Source: Deinococcus sp. KNUC1210 (GTDB lineage: Bacteria; Deinococcota; Deinococci; Deinococcales; Deinococcaceae). From it: a stretch of 64,000 bases of DNA. Numbering within the stretch: position 1 is the stretch's first letter; each line of letters starts with the position of its first letter. Shown in pieces: positions 45,287 to 55,709 of this stretch. The stretch lies in contig NZ_CP092190.1 of assembly GCF_022344005.1 (NCBI RefSeq), positions 2,371,001 through 2,435,000 on the forward strand, in the 5' to 3' direction. A program made the position numbers and the translations under genes. The notes under the pieces are model-generated. The model was given only the letters and a program-made list of their open reading frames with translations, was not told the DNA's origin and searched no databases.

Positions 45287-46246
45287 ATGCCGTCTCTGAC
45301 GTTGCTGCCCGATCTGGGCGATCTGTTGCGGCTCCAGCCTCAGTACAATTCGGCAACCCTGATCGAACTGCTGGACAGTCTGCACCTGCGGGAGGTGCTG
45401 TGGCTCAGCGGCCCCGACCCGGACCACCCGGCACGCGACACGCTGGCTGCCGCAGGCATAACCGTTCGGGAACTCGCGCCCGACTGGGCCTGGGCCGACG
45501 CCGAGTACGAAGCACTGACCGGCTTCATGCGGCAGTATCCGCAGGGACAGCAGCGTCTCCGGGCGGCAGGCGCGGCGCAGCAACAGCTGGAGGCAGCGCT
45601 CCAGGGGCCACTCACCCTCGCCCGACTGACCTCGCCCGAACTGCTGGCCGACCTGGCTGCCTACCACGCCTCGCTTGCACAGGCGTTGGATGAAGGGCCA
45701 GGCACCCGCTGGCACGCCCGGCGGCTGGATGAACTCGCGGCAGCGGTGCAGGCACACCACAGCGCTGCCATCGTGGCCCTTGACGACCTGCCGGGGCTGC
45801 TCGAACGCCTGCCACACGCAGAGCTGCCCGCACCGGGCTTCGTTCCCGGCGAGCGTTCCCGGCTGCGTGCGCTGGCAGACCGTGCCCTGCTGCTCCAGGA
45901 ACACGATGACCTGTCGGCGCTGCTTTCAGCCCTGGAACGCGAGCAGGGCGACCGTCTCACGCCCAGGGCCGAGCTGCAGTACGCCGCTGCGGGCATTCAT
46001 CTGGCAGTGGGCGACCTGAAGAATGCCCGCGCTCTGCTGGAAAGCGCCGCCCACGCCCTGACCAACGAGCGCAGCCTGCCGGGACTGGTGCTGGCACGGC
46101 TGGGGCAGGTACGAGACGCGCAGGGAGAACGCGACCTGGCGACCCGCACCTACCGGGCGGTCATGGCGCTGAACTACGTTCCCCAGGTCGCCAGAGAAGC
46201 GGCGCAGGCAGGTTTGCAGGCTCCCTTCCTGCTGGAACTGGAATAA
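45287..46246 (+). CDS. Hypothetical helical-repeat protein
   Basis: A 319-residue mostly helical protein. The C-terminal 120 residues read like tetratricopeptide-type helices (AELQYAAAGIHLAVGDLKNARALL; GLVLARLGQVRDAQGERDLATRTYRAVM). The N-terminal half has no recognised motif. It starts 26 bp after the PH-like gene without its own -10 box, so the two probably share a transcript. Codon usage is typical of the host. Confidence 0.65.
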   Translation: MPSLTLLPDLGDLLRLQPQYNSATLIELLDSLHLREVLWLSGPDPDHPARDTLAAAGITVRELAPDWAWADAEYEALTGFMRQYPQGQQRLRAAGAAQQQLEAALQGPLTLARLTSPELLADLAAYHASLAQALDEGPGTRWHARRLDELAAAVQAHHSAAIVALDDLPGLLERLPHAELPAPGFVPGERSRLRALADRALLLQEHDDLSALLSALEREQGDRLTPRAELQYAAAGIHLAVGDLKNARALLESAAHALTNERSLPGLVLARLGQVRDAQGERDLATRTYRAVMALNYVPQVAREAAQAGLQAPFLLELE

Positions 46247-46384
46247 GGACGCAGACCGTTCGGACGCGGCCGGGCGCTGGCGTTTCCAGAGCCGTGGCGG
46301 GGAAGGGCGCGACCTGGGCAATGCCATGGCCCAGGTGCTCCGAACTTCGTGCAGAGGCAACGCCCGACGCGTTCAGGCTGAGTT

Positions 46385-46413
46385 GAGGCGCTTTCACCAC
46401 CGGAAAGCGCCTC
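46385..46413. terminator. Hairpin between convergent genes
   Basis: GAGGCGCTTTC and GAAAGCGCCTC form a perfect 11-bp stem with a 7-nt loop between the stops of the 45287-46246 gene and the glucokinase gene. No T-tract is present on either strand. Confidence 0.55.
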
Positions 46414-46436
46414 CTCAGAGCTGGTCTGCTGTCGCT

Positions 46437-47252
46437 CTAGCCGCGCTTCTCCGAGGCCATCAGCGCCGCGCCCACGATGCCTGCTTCGTTTTGCAGGGTG
46501 GCGGGCACGATGGGCGTTTTGATCTGAAGCAGCGGCTGCCACTTCTCGGGCTTCTTGCTGATGCCCCCGCCGATGATGAACAGGTCGGGGCTGAACAGCA
46601 TTTCCAGGTGCTCCAGGTAGGCGTTGGCGCGTTTGCTCCAGGCCTTCCAGCTCAGGTCCTCCAGTTCGCGTGCCCGCTCCGAGGCCCACGGTTCGACCTC
46701 GCGCCCGCCCAGCTGCAGGTGGCCCAGCTCGGTATTGGGCACCAGCACGCCACTGTTGATCAGCGCTGAGCCGATACCGGTGCCGAAGGTCAGCATCATC
46801 ACCACGCCGTGCGCGTCTTTGCCCGCGCCGTAGCGTGCCTCTCCCAGTCCGGCGGCGTCGGCGTCGTTCAGCAGCGTCACGGGCCTGCCCACCGCCCGGG
46901 TAAACAGCTGGTCAGCGTCGATGCCGATCCAGCGCTTGTCCACGTTGGCCGCGCTCAGCGTCACGCCGCCGCGTACCACCCCCGGAAACGTCACTCCGAT
47001 AGGACCTTTGCCGCTCCCCAGTTCCTCGAAGTGGTGCGCGATCTCGGCCACCACCTCGGCCACGTCTTCGGGCGCGGCTCCGGCGGGGGTGGGAATACGG
47101 AAGCGCTCGGCCAGCAATTTTCCCGTCTTCAGATCGACAGGCGCTCCCTTGATGCCGCTGCCACCGATGTCGATGCCCAGCACGCCGCCCACACTGCTGG
47201 AGGAACTGCTCACGCCCGGAGGGGTGGCCTTGGTTTTTGCCTGCTTGGTCAT
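46437..47252 (-). CDS. ppgK: Polyphosphate glucokinase (ROK family)
   Basis: A 271-residue ROK-type sugar kinase. The phosphate loop is [18 protein letters not shown] after a Ser-rich N-terminal extension. [17 protein letters not shown] contains the catalytic Asp, and [12 protein letters not shown] is the second glycine loop. The overall pattern ([41 protein letters not shown]) is that of polyphosphate-dependent glucokinases, which phosphorylate glucose with polyphosphate and often ATP. The ATG at 47252 is chosen because TAGCCT lies 6 nt upstream. Confidence 0.9.
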   Translation of the reverse strand: MTKQAKTKATPPGVSSSSSSVGGVLGIDIGGSGIKGAPVDLKTGKLLAERFRIPTPAGAAPEDVAEVVAEIAHHFEELGSGKGPIGVTFPGVVRGGVTLSAANVDKRWIGIDADQLFTRAVGRPVTLLNDADAAGLGEARYGAGKDAHGVVMMLTFGTGIGSALINSGVLVPNTELGHLQLGGREVEPWASERARELEDLSWKAWSKRANAYLEHLEMLFSPDLFIIGGGISKKPEKWQPLLQIKTPIVPATLQNEAGIVGAALMASEKRG

Positions 47253-47349
47253 GGTCACAGGCTAGCCCAAAGCGTCAGGGGGGATGACAGGGGACAGTCA
47301 GACAGGGGAAACGGCACCGCCAGCAGCGGCAGTCAGCACGCTCTGGCAC

Positions 47350-47372
47350 AAAAAAGCGCCCCGGAGGAGCGC
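47350..47372 (-). terminator. rpmI-rplT operon terminator
   Basis: On the minus strand GCGCTCC-TCC-GGGGCGC gives a 7-bp stem (one G-T pair) followed by six T (47355-47350). It lies 22 nt after the rplT stop. Confidence 0.85.
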
Positions 47373-47393
47373 CCTTTGCTGTCAGTTCCTGCT

Positions 47394-47753
47394 TTATGCG
47401 CTGCGGCTGGCCTTGGCGCTCTGCACCAGCACGGCGAACGCTTCCGGCTCACGGGCGGCGATGTCGGCCAGGACCTTGCGGTTCAGGTCGATGCCCGCAC
47501 CCTTCAGGCCACTGATGAAGGTGCTGTAGTTCATGCCGTGCAGACGCGCACCGGCGTTGATGCGCTGAATCCACAGACGGCGGAAGTCGCGCTTCTTGTT
47601 GCGACGGTCGCGGTACTCGTAGGTAGCGGCGTTCAGCAGGGTCTGGAAGGCGTTCTTGTACTGCTTGCTGCGCGAACCCCAGAAGCCCTTGGCCTGCTTG
47701 AGGGTCTTCTTGTGGCGGCGGCGGCGGACTACGCCGGTCTTAACGCGTGGCAT
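47394..47753 (-). CDS. rplT: 50S ribosomal protein L20
   Basis: A 119-residue ribosomal protein with the typical basic N-terminal helix ([20 protein letters not shown]) and core ([53 protein letters not shown]). It is needed for early 50S assembly and in other bacteria represses its own operon. It follows rpmI by 5 bp and ends with a clear terminator. Confidence 0.98.
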   Translation of the reverse strand: MPRVKTGVVRRRRHKKTLKQAKGFWGSRSKQYKNAFQTLLNAATYEYRDRRNKKRDFRRLWIQRINAGARLHGMNYSTFISGLKGAGIDLNRKVLADIAAREPEAFAVLVQSAKASRSA

Positions 47754-47758
47754 TCAGC

Positions 47759-47959
<201 letters not shown>

Positions 47960-48334
47960 GTTTCTCCGTAGCCCGGCGAGCGCTGCTTCTCTGCTGAGAA
48001 GGGCAGGCTGCCGTCTGGGAATGCGGGCCGTCTTTCGCTGAAGACTGTTGGCCGCCCACTTTCCACTTGGCCGAAGAAGAAGTATACAGGGCGGGCGCGG
48101 CGCGGGCAAGTCTTCGCGCACCAGTTCCCGCAGATCGGTGGTAGAGAGGGCGAGCAGGGGCGGGTGTTCGCTGTCCTCCAGTGCATAGGGCAGCAAAGAC
48201 GGCGCAGCGTCTGGACAGGACAGATGGGAGGTCTGTCGCCTGCCTCGTGCTCTCAGTGCAGCGAAACAGCGTCCTCAGGCGCGTCGGTTGCGGGGGCTGG
48301 CCGTGTGGTCTGACCAAAGGTGAATGCGCTCACC
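47960..48334 (-). promoter_or_regulatory. rpmI-rplT leader and promoter; otherwise non-coding
   Basis: On the minus strand a -10 box TATACT lies at 48086-48081, giving a leader of about 115 nt before rpmI. In other bacteria this leader is the L20 autoregulatory target; a similar role is inferred here, not shown. The rest, 48090-48334, carries no gene I can support. A minus-strand frame there reads through to rpmI ([21 protein letters not shown]) but has no start site or family. Confidence 0.5.
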
Positions 48335-48363
48335 TTGACAGTTTGCAGACTCGGCGGTACCAT
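48335..48363 (+). promoter_or_regulatory. tRNA-fMet promoter
   Basis: TTGACA at 48335-48340, a 17-nt spacer and TACCAT at 48358-48363 make a near-consensus promoter about 55 nt before the tRNA. Confidence 0.85.
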
Positions 48364-48415
48364 TCCTGAGCGCCTGAAAACGGCGGCAGAACGAAGCAAA
48401 CGTGCAGGCAGATGG

Positions 48416-48498
<83 letters not shown>

Positions 48499-48501
48499 AG
48501 A

Positions 48502-48529
48502 AGTCCCCGTCCGAGTGGCGGGGCTTTTT
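48502..48529 (+). terminator. tRNA-fMet terminator
   Basis: AGTCCCCG and CGGGGCT pair with one bulged T around a 9-nt loop, ending in five T. Confidence 0.88.
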
Positions 48530-48608
48530 GCTGTATCGGGCGGCTGAGCAGGGCCTACGTGCTGCCTGCCACAAGACCGGGCGAGGGCGCATGCTAGCCT
48601 GATCCATT

Positions 48609-49979
48609 ATGTTTGAGAACCTTGGCAACCGCCTCCAGGACATTCTGGAAAAATTGCGCCGCGAGAGCAAACTGACCGAAGCGCAGGTCAAGGCAGCGAT
48701 GCGCGAGATCCGCATGGCGCTGCTGGAAGCCGACGTGAATTTCGGTGTGGCCCGCGATTTCGTGGCCCGTGTCAGCGAGAAGGCGGTGGGGGCCGAGGTG
48801 CTGGGGTCTCTGACTGCCGGGCAGCAGGTCGTGAAACTGGTTCATGACGAACTGATCGAGACGCTGGGCGGCAAGTCGCAGCAGCCGACCCTGAAAAACG
48901 ATGGCAACGTGATTTTTATGGTGGGGCTTCAGGGTGCGGGCAAGACCACGAGTACCGGCAAACTGGCGAAGTTCTACAAGGAGAAGGGGCGGCGCGTGCT
49001 GCTGGTCGCGGCGGATACCCAGCGCCCAGCGGCACGCGAACAGCTGAGGGTGCTGGGCACACAGGTCGGCGTACCGGTGCTGGAAGTGGCGAACGGCGAA
49101 ACCCCCGAGCAGACGCGGGCGCGGGTGCAGGAATTCCAGCGCGGCGATTTCCGCGATCTGATCATCGTGGACACGGCAGGCCGCCTGCAGATCGACGAGG
49201 GTCTGATGGACGCCCTGAGCGACCTGAAAACGGCGATGCAGCCCACCGAGACACTGTTGGTGGTCGATGCGATGACCGGGCAGGAAGCGCTGAACGTCGC
49301 CAAGACCTTCGATGAGCGCATCGGGCTTTCGGGCCTGATCATCACCAAGATGGACGGCGACGCACGCGGCGGTGCAGCGCTCTCGGCGCGGTTCGTGACC
49401 GGTAAACCCATCTATTTTGCGGGCACCAGCGAGAAGCTGACCGGTCTGGAGCCCTTCTACCCCGACAGGGTGGCGGGCCGCATCCTGGGCATGGGCGACG
49501 TGCTGGGCCTGATCGAGCGGGCGCAGCAGGCCGATCTCGCCCAGATGGAGATGAAGAAGGCCGGGGAATTCGATCTGGAAGACCTGCTGACACAGCTTCG
49601 CCAGATCCGGAAGATGGGACCGCTGGGCGACCTGCTCAAACTCATCCCCGGAATGAGCCGCGCCCTGCCGGAAGGCTTCAATGTCGATGAGAAGCAGATT
49701 CAGCGGATCGACGCCCTGATCTCCAGCATGACCCTGAAAGAGCGCCGCAATCCTGGCATCCTGAACGCCTCGCGCCGCAAACGCATCGCGGGCGGGTCGG
49801 GCAGCACCGTGCAGGAAGTCAACAAGCTCATCAAGATGCACGAGCAGATGAAGGGCATGATGAAGATGCTCCAGGGCATGCAGGGAGGCCTGGGCGGCGG
49901 CAAGGGCGGCAAGATGCCCAAACTTCCGCCGGGGATGAGCGGAATGGGCGGTCTGCCGGGAATGGGCGGCAAGAAATAA
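48609..49979 (+). CDS. ffh: Signal recognition particle protein Ffh
   Basis: A 456-residue SRP GTPase that binds signal sequences and 4.5S RNA for co-translational targeting. The N domain is followed by G1 [14 protein letters not shown] near residue 105, [10 protein letters not shown] (G3) and [10 protein letters not shown] (G4/G5). The C-terminal M domain is Met/Gly-rich, with the RNA-binding [20 protein letters not shown] and a tail of [20 protein letters not shown] lies 8 nt before the ATG. It lies between two tRNA genes, each with its own promoter and terminator. Confidence 0.98.
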   Translation: MFENLGNRLQDILEKLRRESKLTEAQVKAAMREIRMALLEADVNFGVARDFVARVSEKAVGAEVLGSLTAGQQVVKLVHDELIETLGGKSQQPTLKNDGNVIFMVGLQGAGKTTSTGKLAKFYKEKGRRVLLVAADTQRPAAREQLRVLGTQVGVPVLEVANGETPEQTRARVQEFQRGDFRDLIIVDTAGRLQIDEGLMDALSDLKTAMQPTETLLVVDAMTGQEALNVAKTFDERIGLSGLIITKMDGDARGGAALSARFVTGKPIYFAGTSEKLTGLEPFYPDRVAGRILGMGDVLGLIERAQQADLAQMEMKKAGEFDLEDLLTQLRQIRKMGPLGDLLKLIPGMSRALPEGFNVDEKQIQRIDALISSMTLKERRNPGILNASRRKRIAGGSGSTVQEVNKLIKMHEQMKGMMKMLQGMQGGLGGGKGGKMPKLPPGMSGMGGLPGMGGKK

Positions 49980-49995
49980 GCTTCCATCACAGTTC

Positions 49996-50024
49996 TTGAC
50001 TCTTTTCAGGTCGCTCCGTATACT
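49996..50024 (+). promoter_or_regulatory. tRNA-Lys promoter
   Basis: TTGACT at 49996-50001, a 17-nt spacer and TATACT at 50019-50024, about 34 nt before the tRNA. Confidence 0.87.
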
Positions 50025-50057
50025 GCCTGACGCTGCCGCTCTGAGGCGGTGCAGGTC

Positions 50058-50133
<76 letters not shown>

Positions 50134-50139
50134 GAACAG

Positions 50140-50162
50140 ACCCCGCCGAGTGCGGGGTTTTT
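50140..50162 (+). terminator. tRNA-Lys terminator
   Basis: ACCCCGC-CGAGT-GCGGGGT forms a 7-bp stem followed by five T in total. Confidence 0.92.
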
Positions 50163-50379
50163 GCATAGATCCCCAGCGCTGCGTCGGGCACTGGACCAAA
50201 TGGCGTCTTGGAAGCTCCGAGCTGTGCAACGTTGCTCTGCACCTCCTGTTTCTGCTCAGGCTGGTCGAAGCAAACCCGTGACCGGATGCAGCTTTCAACG
50301 GAACGGGTTTCTGACTGCGGCTCTGAACCGCTTTCGTCGGTTGCGAACACTCCCGCCCTGAAGGACATTCTTGCCGGAG

Positions 50380-52872
50380 TTATCCCAGACCGCGTGGACT
50401 CAGATCGACGCGTACCCGTGCCGAGAAGCGCCGGTCCAGCGCGCTCAGCAGGGTGTTCAGCCGCTCTTCGTTGCGTGTTCGCAGCAGCAGCTGGTACGGG
50501 TAGACGCCGCGCACGCGGGCCAGCGGGCTGGGCGCCGGGCCGAGCACCTCCTGGCTGACTGCGCCTGCGCCGTGCAGCGTGTCGGCCACGTCCTGCGCGG
50601 CCTGTGCGGCCCGGCCCCTGTCCCGCGCCGCCACCTCGATAAAGGTCAGCAGGCGGTGTGGCGGATAGCCCAGATCCTGCCGGGCATGAGCTTCCAGCGC
50701 CGGATAATAGCCCGCGTCGCGGTTGTGCAGCACGCATTGCAGCGCCGGATGTTCGGCCTGAAAGGTCTGCACCACCGTCAGGGGCGCACGCTCGGGATGC
50801 CAGCCGAGCAGCTGCCGCAGCAGGCGGTGATAGCGCTCGCCCGCCCGGAAATCCGAGATGTTCAGCCAGGTGTCGGCCAGCGTGACGCCGATGAGGGCCA
50901 GATTGGGCGGGCAGGTCAGCGACAGCAGCGCCTGAGTGCCCACCACCACGCCCGGCTCGCCCGCGTCCAGCGCACTCAGATCGTCCTGATGGTCGCGGTC
51001 GTAGCGGTACACCGGGAAGCCGGGCAGCAGCTTTTTCACTTCCTGCACGATCCATTCGGTGCCGGGGCCACGTGCCTGCCACATCGGATCGCCGCAGTGG
51101 TCACAGCGGTCGGGAATGCCCACCTCATAGCCGCACTGGTGGCAGTGCAGCGCCCGCCGTTCCTGATGAAAGCGCAGCGAAACGTCGCAGTTGGGGCAGC
51201 CGGGAGTGTACTGGCAGCTGGAGCAGCGCAGCAGCGCCGAATAGCCGCGCCGGGGGGCCAGCAGCACCGCCTGTCGCCCGCGTGCCTGTACCTGCCGCAG
51301 CACCTTGCCCAGATCGTGCGAGATCGGATAGCCCAGGTCGCTGGGTTTCAGGTGCGGACTGCTGAGCGGCCCCATCTGTGGCTGCTCTGTGGGGGCCGCG
51401 TAATCCACGATATGCAGGCGCTGGCGGGGCGGCGGCAGCACCGGGCCGGGGTGCAGCAGACTCTCGGCGGCGGGCACACAGCCCAGCAGCGCCAGCGGAA
51501 TATCTCCGGCGGCGGCCATCCGCTCGGCCAGATCGGGCACGAAGGCCCGCGAGCCGCTCAGCAGTTTGTGGGCGTCGCTGCCCTCTTCCAGCACCACGAT
51601 CAGGCCCAGGTCGGCATGCGGAGCACACAGGGCCAGGGCCGTTCCGATCACCAGCCCTGCCTCGCCGCGCTGTACCTGCGCCCAGGCGTGCTCGCGCTGC
51701 ACCTCGCTGAGCGTGCCGCTGAAGCAGAGCGCCCGCGTGCCCGCTTCCAGTGCGAGCCCCGACAGATGTTCCCAGGCTCCGCGCAGGGTGGCGCTGTCGG
51801 GCGCGAGAATCGTGACGCCCCGGCCCAGCTCCAGCAGCCGCCGAATACGTGGGGCCAGCCGTGAAAAGCGCTCGGCCTCGCGCCCGCCGTGCAGCCGCCA
51901 GATTCTTTCCTGCGGCATCGTGTCGGAGACGGGACGTGGCAGCCAGGTGGAAGCGGCAGGCAGCGCGGGCGGGGGTGCGGGCAGCGACACGCTCTCGGCC
52001 CAGCCCTGTGCCAGCAGCCGCGTCACAGCGCTCTGCGGCACTCCGGCGGCCTCTGCCCAGGCGGCCTGACTGGCAAAAGGCCCCCGCGTGTTCAGAAGTT
52101 CCCAGGCGGGTGGCAGCGGTCTTTCGTGGAGGGTGGAAGTGGCCCAGCCGCGCTCCAGCACGCCGCGTACCACCCCGGCTCCGACGCCCGCACCGCTGCT
52201 CCACTCGCTCAGGCGACTCACCGGGCCATGCGCCTTCAGCCACAGCCATGCCTGCTGCTGTTTAGGGGTGAGCGGCTGCGTTCCGGTGGCCTCCGCCTGC
52301 CAGCCCTCGCTGTATCTGGCCTCGACGGGCACATCGGCACACCGCCGCGCCCGGTAGCCGGTAACGGTGCGCGGCGCGGCCCCGAACGCTTCATCCAGCA
52401 GGCCCTGTTCCCGGATGCGGTCGAGCAGGCCGGGTGCGTAGCTACTTGCTTCGCTCCACTCGGCTCCCGGCACCGCGTCTGCGAACATGCCCAGATCGGC
52501 TCCGGCGACTGCCCGCACGCTGTGAAGGTACCGCGCTTCCCAGCCCACGCCCACGAAATCGCACAGCAGCAGACCCAGCGGGATGCGCGACAGCCGGGAC
52601 AAGCCGCAGGTCGCCTCGACGAAGGCCGGGTGAACGTGCGGCGCGTCGTCGAGCAGATGCACCGCCTCGCGCAGCCGTCCACGCCCCTGGGTATCACTGG
52701 TGCCCACGACCAGTCCCACGCTCAGTTCGCCGCGCCAGGGAATCAGGACGCGGTGCCCGGTGGGGGTCGGCTGCGCGGGATTCCAGCCGTGTGGCGGCAG
52801 AAAATCGAGGGCCGGGGCGGGAATCGGGAGGGCGATCAGCCAGGGAGTGGGGGAGTGGGGGAGGGCTGACAT
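50380..52872 (-). CDS. priA: Primosomal protein PriA, helicase-motif-deficient
   Basis: An 830-residue PriA homologue for replication restart. The N-terminal DNA-binding domain and the cysteine clusters are intact (CSSCQYTPGCPNCDVSL and CHQCGYEVGIPDRCDHCGDP). TEWIVQEVKKLLPGFPVYRYDRD, GTQALL and LNISDFRAGERYHRLLRQLLG follow. The ATPase signatures are lost: where a GSGKT Walker A is expected there is GRGVTILAPDSATLRGAW, and the DEEH box reads VVLEEGSD. D. radiodurans PriA is described as a pseudohelicase, so this is a lineage trait. The start at 52872 has CATACT 8 nt upstream. Confidence 0.93.
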   Translation of the reverse strand: MSALPHSPTPWLIALPIPAPALDFLPPHGWNPAQPTPTGHRVLIPWRGELSVGLVVGTSDTQGRGRLREAVHLLDDAPHVHPAFVEATCGLSRLSRIPLGLLLCDFVGVGWEARYLHSVRAVAGADLGMFADAVPGAEWSEASSYAPGLLDRIREQGLLDEAFGAAPRTVTGYRARRCADVPVEARYSEGWQAEATGTQPLTPKQQQAWLWLKAHGPVSRLSEWSSGAGVGAGVVRGVLERGWATSTLHERPLPPAWELLNTRGPFASQAAWAEAAGVPQSAVTRLLAQGWAESVSLPAPPPALPAASTWLPRPVSDTMPQERIWRLHGGREAERFSRLAPRIRRLLELGRGVTILAPDSATLRGAWEHLSGLALEAGTRALCFSGTLSEVQREHAWAQVQRGEAGLVIGTALALCAPHADLGLIVVLEEGSDAHKLLSGSRAFVPDLAERMAAAGDIPLALLGCVPAAESLLHPGPVLPPPRQRLHIVDYAAPTEQPQMGPLSSPHLKPSDLGYPISHDLGKVLRQVQARGRQAVLLAPRRGYSALLRCSSCQYTPGCPNCDVSLRFHQERRALHCHQCGYEVGIPDRCDHCGDPMWQARGPGTEWIVQEVKKLLPGFPVYRYDRDHQDDLSALDAGEPGVVVGTQALLSLTCPPNLALIGVTLADTWLNISDFRAGERYHRLLRQLLGWHPERAPLTVVQTFQAEHPALQCVLHNRDAGYYPALEAHARQDLGYPPHRLLTFIEVAARDRGRAAQAAQDVADTLHGAGAVSQEVLGPAPSPLARVRGVYPYQLLLRTRNEERLNTLLSALDRRFSARVRVDLSPRGLG

Positions 52873-52987
52873 GCCGGGCCAGTATGGCGTGGGGGCTGGC
52901 CTCATACAGTGATGGGGCCGGATCGGTGCACCTGGGAAATCATTCCAGCAGGCCACAGCGCCCCCAGACCAAACCTAAACTACTTCC

Positions 52988-53443
52988 ATGCCTGAAGCCG
53001 CCATCTTCCACCTGACGCCAGAAGACATCGCCACCCTCTCGCCCACCGATCTTGCTGCCCGCCTGGCGCACCGCCCCGGCACGCTGGGAGAGCGCATGGG
53101 CATCATGCTGCTGGAAGCGGGTCCTGAACGGCTGGTGGCGACTCTGCCGGTCGAGGGCAACCGCCAACCTGCCGGACGGCTGCACGGCGGGGCAAGTGCG
53201 GCGCTGGCCGAGGAACTGGCGAGTATCGGAAGCTGGCTGAACCTGGATATCCGCAGAGAGGTGGCGGTGGGCGTGGACCTGAATATCACGCATGTACGGG
53301 GCGCGACCGGCGGTGAGGTGCGGGGCGTGGCCGAACGGGTCTACCGGGGCCGCTCGGTGCTGGTCTGGACGGTCAGCATCTTCAACGAGCACGGCAAACT
53401 GACGAGCACCGCCCGCTGCACCTGCAACGTGGTCAGGGTCTGA
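52988..53443 (+). CDS. PaaI-type hotdog-fold thioesterase
   Basis: A 151-residue single-hotdog protein. The catalytic segment is GRLHGGASAALAEELASIG near residue 62, and GVDLNITHVRGATGG, RVYRGRSVLVWTV and ARCTCNVV follow in the order of PaaI/YbgC-like acyl-CoA thioesterases. It probably hydrolyses phenylacetyl-CoA or a related acyl-CoA; the substrate is not shown. TAAACT lies 6 nt before the ATG. It is divergent from priA. Confidence 0.87.
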   Translation: MPEAAIFHLTPEDIATLSPTDLAARLAHRPGTLGERMGIMLLEAGPERLVATLPVEGNRQPAGRLHGGASAALAEELASIGSWLNLDIRREVAVGVDLNITHVRGATGGEVRGVAERVYRGRSVLVWTVSIFNEHGKLTSTARCTCNVVRV

Positions 53444-53572
53444 ACGTCGTCTGAATCGCAAGCCGGGAAGCCCAGCGGCAACCGGAAAACGGGCGTGCTG
53501 TACCCGGTTTCCTGAAAACTTCGGAGAGGGCACCTGAGACGCCCACCCTCCGCTCTGCTAGGCTGTGCGGGC

Positions 53573-54601
53573 ATGAGTTCAGAGGCGCATCTTTCCAGCT
53601 TGTCGACGCCCGCGCGAGGGGGCGAATCTCACCTTCACCCCGCCCCCCTACTGGTTTCGCTGGGCGACCTGGCCTGGGACGTGCTCGCCAAGCCCGATAC
53701 CCTGCTGCTGGCGGGCGGCGACACGACCGGGCGCATGGAACTGTCGGGCGGCGGCAGCGCGGCCAATCTGGCGGTCTGGGCGCAGCGGGTCGGGTTTCCC
53801 AGCACCTTTGTCGGCAAGATCGGAGACGATACCTTCGGTGAACTGGCGCTGGCGACCCTGCGCGAGGAAGGCGTGGGCCTGGAAGTCACGGTTTCGCGTG
53901 AGCATCCGACCGGCGTCATTCTGGCGCTGATCGACGGACACGGCCAGCGGGCCATGCTGACCGGCAAGGGCGCAGACTGGGAACTGCTGCCCGCCGAGCT
54001 GCCCATCGCCACCATCCAGAGCGCCCGTCATCTGCACCTGACCGCCTGGAGCCTGTTCCGCGATCCGCCGCGCCGCGCTGCCCTCGAAGCGGCGCGGGTG
54101 GCACATGCGGCGGGCGTCACGCTGTCGCTCGATCCCGGCAGCTTTCAGATGATCGAGCAGCTCGGACGCAGCAGATTCCTCAAGATCATCGACAGCATTC
54201 CTTTCGACATCATCTTTCCCAATGCCGACGAGGCGCGGGCCATGAGCGGCGAGGATACTCCTGAGCGGGCGCTCGACTGGTTCCGCGAGCGCTACCCGGC
54301 AGCGCTGGTCGTGCTGAAGATGGATGAGCACGGAGCGCTGCTGGAAGGCCCGCAGCAGACCAGGGCGCACGTGGCGGCCACCGACGACCACCCGCAGGAC
54401 GCCACCGGAGCCGGAGACGCCTTCGGGGGTGCCTTTCTGGCCTCCTACCTGCTCCACCAGAACGCGGTGCGGGCTGCCGAGTGTGCCGCGCAGGTGGGCG
54501 GCTGGGTGGTGTCGCGCTTCGGAGCACGCCCACCCATCGACGACGAACTTCAGGCGCGGCTGGCTCCCTTCCGGCAGACCACAGCGGGCGTGCAGCCATG
54601 A
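53573..54601 (+). CDS. PfkB-family carbohydrate kinase
   Basis: A 342-residue ribokinase-like sugar kinase. The N-terminal signature is [17 protein letters not shown] near residue 60, with [12 protein letters not shown] after it. The C-terminal active-site motif [16 protein letters not shown] holds the catalytic Asp. [16 protein letters not shown] elements ([12 protein letters not shown]) also fit. The sugar substrate is undetermined. TAGGCT lies 8 nt before the ATG. The stop overlaps the mltG ATG (ATGA), so the two are coupled. Confidence 0.88.
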   Translation: MSSEAHLSSLSTPARGGESHLHPAPLLVSLGDLAWDVLAKPDTLLLAGGDTTGRMELSGGGSAANLAVWAQRVGFPSTFVGKIGDDTFGELALATLREEGVGLEVTVSREHPTGVILALIDGHGQRAMLTGKGADWELLPAELPIATIQSARHLHLTAWSLFRDPPRRAALEAARVAHAAGVTLSLDPGSFQMIEQLGRSRFLKIIDSIPFDIIFPNADEARAMSGEDTPERALDWFRERYPAALVVLKMDEHGALLEGPQQTRAHVAATDDHPQDATGAGDAFGGAFLASYLLHQNAVRAAECAAQVGGWVVSRFGARPPIDDELQARLAPFRQTTAGVQP

Positions 54602-55674
54602 ACGCGCCCGCTGTGACGCCCCCGCCCGGTGCCCCGGTCCCTCCCCGGCGGCGGGGCTGGCGCTGGTGGCAGGTGTTGCTGCTCCTGCTGCTGCTGATTC
54701 TGCTGGTGCTGGGCGGCGGGGTGGCCTACGTCTACGACCTGACGCGCCCGCCCGCTGCCGTATCGGGCAACGAAAAGCAGCCGTATACCCTGGAGGTCAA
54801 ACCCGGCGACACGCTGATGGGCGCGGCAGAACGGCTCCAGCAGGCGGGCATCGTGCGCTCTGGCGACGTTCTCAGAACCATCATGCGGCTGCGCGGCACG
54901 GCGGGGCGGCTGCGCGAAGGCTATTACGATCTTCCGGTGGGGCTGGACGCCTTTCAGGTCGCCGAGCGGCTTGCCGATACGCCCCGTCCACGCATCCGTA
55001 CCGTGACCATCCCCGAGGGCAAGCGCCTGAAAGACCTGCCCGCCATTTTCGCGGCGGCGGGGCTGGGTGACGCTGCTGGCCTGAAAACCTCTCTGAACGA
55101 CGTCAAGCTCAGCCGCTACGCCCGGGGCACGCTGGAAGGCTTTCTCTTTCCGGCAACGTACCCCTTCCGCCCGGAGGTCAGCAGCAAGGACATCGTGAAT
55201 ACCCTGGTCACGCGCATGGAGCAGGAGTTCACGCCGGAGCGGGTGGCGACTGCCCGCAAGCTGGGCCTGAGCGTCAACGACTGGGTGACGCTGGCGAGCA
55301 TGGTTCAGGCCGAGGCGGCCAATACCGCCGAGATGCCGACCATCGCGGGCATCTTCCTGAACCGTCTGAAGGTAAACATCGCCCTGGGAGCCGATCCGAC
55401 CGTGGCGTATGGCCTGGGCAAAGACCTGAACCAGCTGGACCGCAGCGCCGGAGACTTCACCAAAGACACGCCCTATAACACCTACACCCGCAAAGGCCTG
55501 CCGGCTGGCCCGATCAACAACCCTGGTGAGGCCGCCCTGCTCAGCATCCTGAATTCGCGGCGGACGACGGCGACGGGCAAGCAGGCGCTGTATTTCGTGC
55601 ACGGTCTGGACGGCAAGATTCACGTGAACTCGGACTACGCGTCTCACCTGCGCGACGTGGCCCGCTACCGCTGA
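54598..55674 (+). CDS. mltG: Endolytic murein transglycosylase MltG
   Basis: A 358-residue YceG-like enzyme that cleaves nascent glycan strands. A Pro/Arg-rich cytoplasmic start leads to one membrane helix ([21 protein letters not shown]). A LysM-like segment follows ([17 protein letters not shown]), and the catalytic part contains [12 protein letters not shown] and [19 protein letters not shown] with the active-site Glu. The end motif [21 protein letters not shown] is typical. It starts within the PfkB stop and is followed by two LptF/G-like permeases. Confidence 0.93.
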   Translation: MNAPAVTPPPGAPVPPRRRGWRWWQVLLLLLLLILLVLGGGVAYVYDLTRPPAAVSGNEKQPYTLEVKPGDTLMGAAERLQQAGIVRSGDVLRTIMRLRGTAGRLREGYYDLPVGLDAFQVAERLADTPRPRIRTVTIPEGKRLKDLPAIFAAAGLGDAAGLKTSLNDVKLSRYARGTLEGFLFPATYPFRPEVSSKDIVNTLVTRMEQEFTPERVATARKLGLSVNDWVTLASMVQAEAANTAEMPTIAGIFLNRLKVNIALGADPTVAYGLGKDLNQLDRSAGDFTKDTPYNTYTRKGLPAGPINNPGEAALLSILNSRRTTATGKQALYFVHGLDGKIHVNSDYASHLRDVARYR

Positions 55675-55709
55675 AAGCCCTCACCTTCGGCGCTGCTAGA
55701 CTGGCCCGC

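Noticed and set aside
47350..47372. Direct-repeat reading of the AGCGCCC copies near the rplT end
   Set aside because: The two AGCGCCC copies look like a direct repeat, but the minus-strand 7-bp hairpin with six T explains the sequence as a terminator.
48090..48317. A minus-strand frame upstream of rpmI ([21 protein letters not shown])
   Set aside because: It looks faintly coding, but has no start site, no family and runs without a stop into rpmI across the rpmI promoter. Kept only as possible debris.
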